This document shows positions 27,253 to 32,039 of a stretch of DNA of 32,039 nt, one piece after another (position 1 is the first letter of the stretch; each line of letters begins with the position of its first letter). The notes beneath the pieces are model-generated. The model worked only from the letters and a program-made list of their open reading frames with translations. It ran no database searches and was not told the DNA's origin. This DNA comes from Bacteroidales bacterium. GTDB taxonomy: Bacteria > Bacteroidota > Bacteroidia > Bacteroidales > UBA932. Where the stretch lies: the NCBI GenBank assembly GCA_029010575.1, contig JAQXKS010000042.1, positions 1-32,039 of the forward strand, given 5' to 3'. A program made the translations under genes and the position numbers.

Positions 27253-28155
27253 ATGGAAGTAAAACGATTACGCATGGAAGACGAGTGCGAACTTGCTTTT
27301 CGTAACTCGGGGAAAATATACAACGCGAATACTCCGGAGAATCATACGATTGTTTTTTCTACGGTAGAGGATTTCAAGGCGGGGATGTCGATATTGGCGG
27401 TATGTGCCATGATGTTCCCTGCAGTCAAGATATATGCTTTCCAACTGATGACCAATCATATACATCTTGTCATCGGTGGTGATGAGCGACGTATAATGGA
27501 ATTCTTTGAATATTATTCTGAAAGACTCCAAAAGTATTTTTCGAGTCGGAGGAATCTCAGTGCTTTCAAGTTGAGTCTTTTCCCGATAAACGATTTATCA
27601 TATTTGCGGAATGCCATCGTTTATGTCAACAGGAATGGATTTGTCGTAAATAATGATGTGACTCCTTTTTCATATCCGTGGGGGAGCAGCCCGTACTTCT
27701 TTCAAAGCCTTGCTGTCCGATATCATAAAGAAACAGGAAAACCAATAGGAACTGTACAGTTGCGCGCACTCATTCATTCCAGGGCCTGTGATATATTCAA
27801 GAATATGAAGGTTGTTGACGGATACATATCTCCTTTGGAGTTTTGTGACGTCGTGACTGCCGAGAGTTTTTTTCGTGATGCCAAACAATATTTCTATCTC
27901 ATATCCCGTAAAGTAGAGTCTTATTCGGAAATTGCAAAATCCATAGGGGAGGCTGTTTACTATAACGATAATGACCTGTATACCGCAGCAGTGAAAATCG
28001 CAAGGGATAACTTCGGCTCTGCTAACCTGAGGACCCTCCCGTCTGCCGCGAAGTTGGAGTTAGCGAAGCGTCTTCATTATGACTACAACGCCAGCGCCAA
28101 GCAACTGCAGAGGCTGATATCTGTCGACGCAGATCTTTTGGCAGCGATATTATAA
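27253..28155 (+). CDS. REP-associated tyrosine transposase (RAYT)-like Y1/HUH protein with a C-terminal extension
   Basis: RAYTs are single-copy relatives of IS200/IS605 TnpA that nick and join single-stranded DNA at REP palindromes. This 300-residue protein has the HUH motif H69-I-H71 in AFQLMTNHIHLVIGG. Its YLRNAIVYVNRNGFVV segment corresponds to the YI..NPV helix of RAYTs, with Y124 as candidate nucleophile, followed by FSYPWGSSPYF, the counterpart of the RAYT YPWSS block. Residues 150-300 are extra: a helical region ending in a probable helix-turn-helix (LAKRLHYDYNASAKQLQRLI, about 250-270) that resembles DnaA-C-like domains. ATG 27253 is preferred to GTG 27244. Composite repeats lie on both sides, and its own 3' end is the start of copy B. 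The family is reasonably sure; activity is not shown. Confidence 0.82.
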   Translation: MEVKRLRMEDECELAFRNSGKIYNANTPENHTIVFSTVEDFKAGMSILAVCAMMFPAVKIYAFQLMTNHIHLVIGGDERRIMEFFEYYSERLQKYFSSRRNLSAFKLSLFPINDLSYLRNAIVYVNRNGFVVNNDVTPFSYPWGSSPYFFQSLAVRYHKETGKPIGTVQLRALIHSRACDIFKNMKVVDGYISPLEFCDVVTAESFFRDAKQYFYLISRKVESYSEIAKSIGEAVYYNDNDLYTAAVKIARDNFGSANLRTLPSAAKLELAKRLHYDYNASAKQLQRLISVDADLLAAIL

Positions 28156-28435
28156 GGACTCTCACCTGAGGCGTGTCGGTTGTGTTGGAGTTATTTGACG
28201 TAATTGACGTGTTGGAAGAGCATATTTCATGCGAAATTCTGCTTGAATCCAACTGAAAAAGCATAATTCCGGTGATAATATGGAAAAATGCCAATAAAAA
28301 CAATGTTTCTCCATAATAATGCCCAAAAGATGCTCGAACCCGGAAATCAGAGCAGAATAAGGTGGCTTTTCTGCTCTCGACCAAGTCAACGATAAGGTAA
28401 CACCCGCCCGCCTGCCTGCCGATAGCTTACTTACC
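28069..28435 (+). repeat. RAYT-associated composite repeat, copy B (includes the RAYT 3' end)
   Basis: It starts inside the RAYT coding sequence and continues past the TAA (28153-28155) into the non-coding element: about 5 minisatellite units (28179-28223), hairpin 1 (28276-28318, two mismatches), hairpin 2, the CCTGCCTGCC run and GATAGCTTACTTACC, where similarity stops at 28435 without an array. The orientation is the same as copies A and C. Confidence 0.85.
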
Positions 28436-28634
28436 TGATGCAGTATGTGTAACCTATTGTTTTAATACCGAGTTATGGTCTATTGGTACAACTGAGAGGC
28501 GGAACTTAAAAATGTAACCATAAATAATTAGAGGTAAATAATTTACGGAGTTTTTCTTTGTTACTTTTTGTCTTATTGTTTTTTTGCAGTTGATAACTTC
28601 TTTTTTGCGGTACAAGAGTAACAATTTGTAAGGA
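28436..28634. other. Intergenic stretch between copy B and fic
   Basis: AT-rich, T-run-containing DNA with no open frame. A 7-bp TTGTTAC/GTAACAA inverted pair is separated by about 50 nt. No terminator with a proper stem is visible downstream of fic. Confidence 0.4.
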
Positions 28635-29627
28635 CTATTTTACCACCCATTCACCGCCTTTTGCAGGACCTTTTCGGTCTATAATTCCATCGGCTTTCAG
28701 CTTGGCGAGTTGTTTCTCTACTGCCTTGGCTGAGATACCGATTTTCTCTGCAAGTGAGGCTGCACTTTGCTTGCCGTCTTCTGCTATCAAAGCTATTATC
28801 TTATCCCTGGTCTTCATTGGCTTTTCAGCAGGAGTTTCCTCTGATTCTCCAGTGGACTTGATATATGCCTCGATCTCTTCAGTCAAGTTCTTCTCCATCA
28901 TAGTAGTCATGAAGTCGCTGAATATCTTAAGATCTTCTTCCTCACGAGTAGCTATAAGAGATTTGATATACTCCTCCTTGTCATCATTGAGAATCTTTGC
29001 AGGAATCAGTCCGAACTCGAATTGGAGCATGTTCATTACCAAACGGGCCATTCTTCCGTTTCCGTCTGCCCATGGATGAATTGTGACAAGATTATAGTGA
29101 GCGTCGAAAGTCAGTCTATACAGCTCATCGATAGACATTTCAGAGGCCTTCTGACGATCAGCGTTCAGTTGTCTGCAGAATTCTTCAAGTTTAGCTGGAA
29201 CTTTGTTGTAGCTCATGTATGAGTGGCCACCGAATCCTGCTGTTACATTCAGGAGCCTAAGTTCACCACGTGCTGATGAGAAATCTCCTAAGGCCGTCTT
29301 ATACTCTTTGCCAGTGTTCTTCATCAGAAGGGCTGAGAGCGTGACCAAAAGGTCTATGGTGATAGGGGTGTGGTTCTTGGCATACTCAATGGCTTTCTCA
29401 TAGGCAACCTTGAGATCCAGGTTCATACTCTGTTCTACGAGGCTCTTGCCCTTGATGCTGACGCCATGGTCGAACATTATCTGGTTCTCGACCTCAGTGA
29501 TGGTTGAACCCTCAATAGCTGTGGAATGGGTAATCAGAGAGTACAGATAGAACTTGTCGTAGTCTATCTGCTGATCAATGCCAAGCTGTCTGTATCGTTC
29601 GACGAGTTGCTGTAATTTAGTTTTCAT
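28635..29627 (-). CDS. Fic-domain protein (class II) with C-terminal winged helix
   Basis: Fic enzymes usually transfer AMP from ATP to target hydroxyls. The 330-residue protein has an N-terminal inhibitory helix with motif S35-x3-E39-G40 (STAIEGST), marking the self-inhibited class II. The catalytic Fic loop is H184-PWADGNGRMAR-195, complete. A C-terminal wHTH follows (residues about 270-330: TRDKIIALIAEDG, ASLAEKIGISAKAVEKQLAKL). This architecture is common in Bacteroidota; the target is unknown. The wHTH and the three repeats around its promoter suggest autoregulation. No antitoxin gene is adjacent. It lies between composite repeats B and C, so it may be horizontally acquired. Confidence 0.93.
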   Translation of the reverse strand: MKTKLQQLVERYRQLGIDQQIDYDKFYLYSLITHSTAIEGSTITEVENQIMFDHGVSIKGKSLVEQSMNLDLKVAYEKAIEYAKNHTPITIDLLVTLSALLMKNTGKEYKTALGDFSSARGELRLLNVTAGFGGHSYMSYNKVPAKLEEFCRQLNADRQKASEMSIDELYRLTFDAHYNLVTIHPWADGNGRMARLVMNMLQFEFGLIPAKILNDDKEEYIKSLIATREEEDLKIFSDFMTTMMEKNLTEEIEAYIKSTGESEETPAEKPMKTRDKIIALIAEDGKQSAASLAEKIGISAKAVEKQLAKLKADGIIDRKGPAKGGEWVVK

Positions 29628-29642
29628 ACCCTTTTTCTTATA

Positions 29643-29711
29643 TTTTCTCCCTACCTTTTGGGCAAATATAGTGCTTTTCTCCCTACTTTTTATAGTTTTC
29701 TCCCTACTTTT
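29643..29711 (-). promoter_or_regulatory. fic promoter with three phased operator-like repeats
   Basis: TTTTCTCCCTAC followed by a T-run occurs three times on the plus strand: 29643-29659, 29675-29690 and 29696-29711. Starts are 32 and 21 bp apart, close to three and two DNA turns. On the minus strand a -7 box TATATTTG (29670-29663) lies between the first and second copies, and the second and third cover the -33 region. The first copy would be just downstream of the start site. This layout fits a repressor binding one DNA face, possibly the Fic wHTH itself. Confidence 0.6.
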
Positions 29712-29907
29712 TTAAGGCAAAGTAGAGTTTGAGAGTAAAAGCAGGATGTTAACGTTATAGGGCTTTGTGTTGCGTAAAGCGCAATTTGGAGCCCTGTTGT
29801 ACGAAACCCTGCCGCGGTAGAACGTCAGGAAGGCACCTTATTTATTGGGTAGAAAGGAAGAGGAAGATTGTTGCATTAAGTCAAGTTCCAGTCTCGGGAT
29901 AGCGGGA
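29712..29907. other. Intergenic spacer with a two-part hairpin
   Basis: No credible gene. At 29759-29795, AGGGCT/AGCCCT arms enclose TTGCG/CGCAA arms with a 5-nt loop, giving an interrupted stem of about 11 bp. No T-tract follows on either strand. The rest is unrecognised. Confidence 0.45.
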
Positions 29908-30174
29908 TTTGGCAGCGATAATATAAGGACTCTCACCTAAGGCGTGTTGGAAGAGCATATTTCATGCGACATTCTGCTTGAATCCAACTGAAAAAGCATA
30001 ATTTCGGTGATATTATGGAGAAATGCCAATAAAAACAGAGTTTCTCCATAATAATGCCCAAAAGATGCTCGAATCCAGAAATCAGAGCAGAATAAGGTGG
30101 TTTTTCTGCTCTCTACAAAGTCAACGATAAGGTAACACCTGCCTGCCTGCCGACTGCCGATAGCTTACTTACCC
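29908..30174 (+). repeat. RAYT-associated composite repeat, copy C
   Basis: Similarity begins at TTTGGCAGCGATA, the last few codons of the RAYT gene, and runs through TAAGGACTCTCACCT, a single minisatellite unit, hairpin 1 (30011-30053, perfect arms), hairpin 2 and the CCTGCCTGCC run to the GCTTACTTACC motif. It is a solo copy with no transposase gene, in the same orientation as A and B. Confidence 0.85.
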
Positions 30175-30298
30175 CCGCAAACGCTTACTTCCCTCAATCA
30201 ATAGCTTTCTTCCCTTACGTAAAAGCTTACTTTCCCCTACGCAAACGCACTACCCTTACGTAAAAGGTTTCTTCCCTCAAGCAATAGCTTACTTCCCA
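30161..30298 (+). repeat. Degenerate ~21-bp tandem repeat array behind copy C
   Basis: Seven units of the GCTTACTTCCCTYACGYAAA type with 20-22 bp period follow copy C without spacers. They are related to the array behind copy A but diverged (GCTTTCTTCCC, GCACTACCC, GGTTTCTTCCC variants). Confidence 0.75.
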
Positions 30299-30326
30299 GT
30301 GCAGGAAATAATACAAAATTCATATC

Positions 30327-30686
30327 TTATTGTAAATCAACGATATAATAAAAGGATTGTTTCAATTTTGTCCCTCGTTTGTCCCCGAAATTTATAGTGG
30401 ACATAATTTTTAACCTGTTAATGGTGGGTTGGGGGACAAAAGATGAATGATGCGGCCTTGCATTGCTGCGGGACCGTGAAGGCTTGATTGGGCTGGGAAG
30501 GAATGACCCTCCCGGTATAAGCTGAAGGAACTCGCCCGCATTATCACCTTCTTCTTTCGGGGCGTACTTACGCATGGCGTCATAGAAGTTCCATGGGCTA
30601 ATCCCCAGTTCCGACAGGCGCTGTTTGTAACTGATCTTGTTCTCGTCGCAGTAGGCAATCACCTGGGCGACCTCTACCTTTGTCAT
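30327..30686 (-). pseudogene. IS66-family accessory gene tnpA, truncated remnant
   Basis: The first 75 or so residues from the ATG at 30686 (TKVEVAQVIAYCDENKISYK, LSELGISPWNFYDAMRKYA, AGEFLQLIPGGSFLPSP) match the small TnpA protein of Bacteroidales IS66 elements, about 115 aa when complete. After SRSRSNARPHH the usual C-terminal half (a MRIQG-type strand) is replaced by unrelated sequence ending at the TAA at 30327. The break lies near 30440. No tnpB or tnpC follows, so the IS is a fragment. Remaining function is unlikely. Confidence 0.75.
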
Positions 30687-30770
30687 CATGGCTTTTAGTA
30701 TTTGATGCAAAGGTAGCTACTCCCCAGCAGCCTATATAGACGACCTTAATCGGATGCTTATATTGATTGT

Positions 30771-30797
30771 ATCGATATTGATATAAATCATATCGAT
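30771..30797. promoter_or_regulatory. Inverted repeat upstream of the PTPS-family gene, possible operator
   Basis: ATCGATAT (30771-30778) and ATATCGAT (30790-30797) are perfect 8-bp arms around 11 nt. A weak promoter (TTGG 30797-30800, TATTTTG 30821-30827) starts immediately downstream, so a bound regulator would abut the -33 region. Confidence 0.4.
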
Positions 30798-30866
30798 TGG
30801 ATTTATAATTATTATTTGTTTATTTTGCACTCAGAAAGTAAAACGTTTAACATCATTAATTTAAAT

Positions 30867-30874
30867 AAGGAGGT
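30867..30874 (+). promoter_or_regulatory. Strong Shine-Dalgarno sequence of the PTPS-family gene
   Basis: AAGGAGGT lies 5 nt before the ATG at 30880. Such a perfect SD is unusual here: the other genes in the window mostly lack one, as expected in Bacteroidota. Confidence 0.75.
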
Positions 30875-30879
30875 TTATT

Positions 30880-31443
30880 ATGAGAAGTATTACTACTTTT
30901 GATTTGCAGTATGCACACAGGTTTTATGGTTTTATGGGCGAGGCTCAGTATCTTCATGGTCATACTGGTGTGCTTACTATTGAGGTGGAGGATAGCGTGA
31001 ATATGGGCGTTAATATGGTTTATCCTTGTAACGAGATTCAGAAGGTTGCTTGGGATGTGCTTAAGAATTTCGACCATGCACTGGTTCTCCGCGAGGATGA
31101 TCCGCTGTTGCCTGCTATTCTGGATGTTTATGAGAAACAGGGTATTAAGGATGGTCATCCTATGAATACTATGAAGGGCGAGGCTTTCAAAACTGAGTGG
31201 GCTACCGCTTATCCGGATTGCAGATTGGTTGTTACTAAGGAGACTATGACTGTAGAGGGTATGATTAAGATTGTGTATGACCTGCTTAAGGATAAGTTGA
31301 ATATTGCCAAGATTACCTTTACCAGCGGTGTGAATGCAGCTTCTTGCGAGTTCCAGCCTAAGAAGGTGATTGAGCGTTGTCCTCTGTGCGGTATCTCTCT
31401 TGATGAGAATGGTGTATGTCCTAAGTGCGGCTATAGGAAATAA
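30880..31443 (+). CDS. 6-pyruvoyl-tetrahydropterin synthase / QueD-family protein with zinc-ribbon tail
   Basis: The 187-residue protein has the PTPS zinc triad H13, H26 and H28 (YAHRF, YLHGHTG) and the D65-H66 pair (NFDHALVL). QueD makes 6-carboxytetrahydropterin for queuosine; PTPS makes a biopterin precursor. The catalytic Cys of QueD sits four residues before the first His of HGH; here that position is Ala22, next to Glu21. The glutamate of the usual KET motif also appears replaced (ITFTSG). Residues 167-183 add a ribbon with CPLC and CPKC pairs (C167, C170, C180, C183). No queuosine or biopterin genes are adjacent. T-ending codons and the strong SD suggest high expression. The fold is likely; the reaction is open. 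Confidence 0.8.
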   Translation: MRSITTFDLQYAHRFYGFMGEAQYLHGHTGVLTIEVEDSVNMGVNMVYPCNEIQKVAWDVLKNFDHALVLREDDPLLPAILDVYEKQGIKDGHPMNTMKGEAFKTEWATAYPDCRLVVTKETMTVEGMIKIVYDLLKDKLNIAKITFTSGVNAASCEFQPKKVIERCPLCGISLDENGVCPKCGYRK

Positions 31444-31451
31444 ATGCACTA

Positions 31452-31509
31452 AATAGCAATCTGTGCAGATGGTGAAGATGAATGCTCTTAATAGCAATCT
31501 GTGCGGATG
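31452..31509 (+). repeat. Two 20-bp direct repeats behind the PTPS-family gene
   Basis: AATAGCAATCTGTGCRGATG occurs at 31452-31471 and 31490-31509 with one difference and a 38-bp period. The first begins 9 nt after the stop codon. No stem or T-tract makes it a terminator. Confidence 0.65.
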
Positions 31510-31546
31510 TTAAACTGCTCTTTTGGTTTGTTCACAGAACTGCCTC

Positions 31547-31577
31547 TTGCTCTTTATTTTTGAGTTGATTATATTTG
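31547..31577 (+). promoter_or_regulatory. Candidate promoter of the truncated secreted-protein start
   Basis: TTG (31547-31549) and TATATTTG (31570-31577) are 20 nt apart. The predicted start near 31583 gives a leader of about 30 nt to the ATG at 31612. Confidence 0.5.
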
Positions 31578-31611
31578 CGTTAGGTAATCGGGAGTATTAA
31601 TTAATTTAAAA

Positions 31612-31710
31612 ATGGGAGCGATGAGGTGGTTTTTATTTTTTGCGGTTTTATCTCTCGGCTCGGCTCTTTGTGGCCATGCCAAAGTCTCTCTTGGGCAGAC
31701 TCAGCTTTAG
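31612..31710 (+). pseudogene. 5' fragment of a secreted-protein gene (signal peptide only)
   Basis: The ATG at 31612 opens a 32-codon frame that begins MGAMRWFLFFAVLSLGSALC. It has a basic start, a hydrophobic core and a cysteine or small-residue cleavage region, as in a lipoprotein or Sec signal peptide, then stops at TAG 31708-31710. A good promoter precedes it. From about here the +1-shifted frame encodes a transposase C-terminus, so the gene was probably cut by insertion of the transposon fragment. It could instead be a tiny peptide gene. Confidence 0.45.
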
Positions 31711-31711
31711 G

Positions 31712-32039
31712 ATGTGCAGAGGGCAAAAGACTATGCACGAGATGTTGTTCGGGGTTGACGCCAGGAAAGTGGGAGGTGACACCGGCTATGCCGGCACTGA
31801 GAACAGGGACTACTGCAATGAGAATGGGATACAGACGTCGTTCGTAAAAAGAGGCCGTCCATTCTCAGAGGAGAAGAAGGAGAAAGACCTTGTCAGGCAG
31901 GAACTTGCCAGAGTGAGGGCGACAGCGATGGAGGGCTCGTTCGGGACCCAGAAAGAGCACTACGACTTGAAGCGAGTCAAGGCCCGGACGAAGTTCACTG
32001 AAATCCTGTATATCTTCTTCGGCATCCACACAGCGAACG
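31712..32039 (+). pseudogene. DDE transposase (IS5/IS1182-like) C-terminal fragment, runs off the right edge
   Basis: A frame open from 31625 to the window end encodes recognisable transposase sequence from about residue FGVDARKVGGDTGYAGTENR. It has the second-Asp motif GGDTGYAG, then GRPFSEEKK and TAMEGSFGTQKEHYDLKRVK, where the Glu in AMEGSFG is the expected catalytic E, and IFFGIHTAN near the edge. The N-terminal part with the first catalytic Asp is absent: upstream lies a signal-peptide start in another frame. It is therefore a 5'-truncated element whose 3' end and terminal repeat lie outside the window. Confidence 0.7.

Noticed and set aside
28436..28634. Possible tRNA or small RNA gene downstream of copy B
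   Set aside because: No cloverleaf, no paired terminator and no conserved boxes could be found.
30327..30440. C-terminal part of the IS66 TnpA remnant as a genuine variant
   Set aside because: The sequence after the break does not resemble the family and no tnpB or tnpC follows, so truncation explains it better.
30832..30879. preQ1 riboswitch in front of the QueD-like gene
   Set aside because: The leader lacks the short C-rich hairpin and A-rich tail of preQ1 aptamers.

Overview
The window looks like a chromosomal segment of a member of the Bacteroidota, most likely order Bacteroidales. The evidence is a truncated GLPGLI-family gene, a Bacteroidales-type IS66 accessory-gene fragment, an AddAB-type pair, and repeated matches to the Bacteroides promoter form (-33 TTTG, about 19 nt, -7 TAnnTTTG) with mostly no Shine-Dalgarno sequence. 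I cannot fix the family or genus from sequence alone.

Bases 1-25.75 kb are dense core chromosome. From the left: the 5' end of a group II intron sits just behind the terminator of a tsaD / FAD-dehydrogenase pair (minus strand). A very large TamB-like gene diverges from tsaD. A convergent MBL-fold hydrolase follows, then a plus-strand run of an RsmI-like methylase, folB and mtaB. A tightly packed minus-strand run reads pdxA-rnhA-gpsA-pgi-addB-addA, with overlaps or gaps of a few bases. recG diverges from pdxA. A minus-strand group Dabb-rel-nfo closes the core part. Themes are genome maintenance (AddAB, RecG, Nfo, RNase HI), translation fidelity (TsaD makes t6A37, MtaB methylthiolates it), cofactors (PdxA, FolB), envelope biogenesis (TamB) and central metabolism (Pgi, GpsA). 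The Rel protein has an intact HD hydrolase but a degenerate synthetase.

From 25.75 kb to the end the region is accessory and gene-poor. It holds a 5'-truncated GLPGLI gene, a REP-associated tyrosine transposase (RAYT)-like gene with an extra C-terminal domain, a Fic protein, an IS66 remnant, a PTPS/QueD-family gene and a DDE-transposase fragment. A composite repeat of about 270-430 bp occurs three times (26.5, 28.1 and 29.9 kb). It starts in the 3' end of the RAYT coding sequence and contains a 9-bp minisatellite (12, 5 and 1 units), two hairpins and, in two copies, a tail of degenerate ~21-bp repeats. This is the best candidate for an undescribed system: a Bacteroidales RAYT with its own non-coding repeat family.

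Other points for a second look: a phased three-copy operator around the fic promoter; a PTPS-family protein that lacks the catalytic cysteine and carries a C-terminal zinc ribbon; the synthetase-dead-looking Rel; and the intron placed exactly behind a terminator hairpin.
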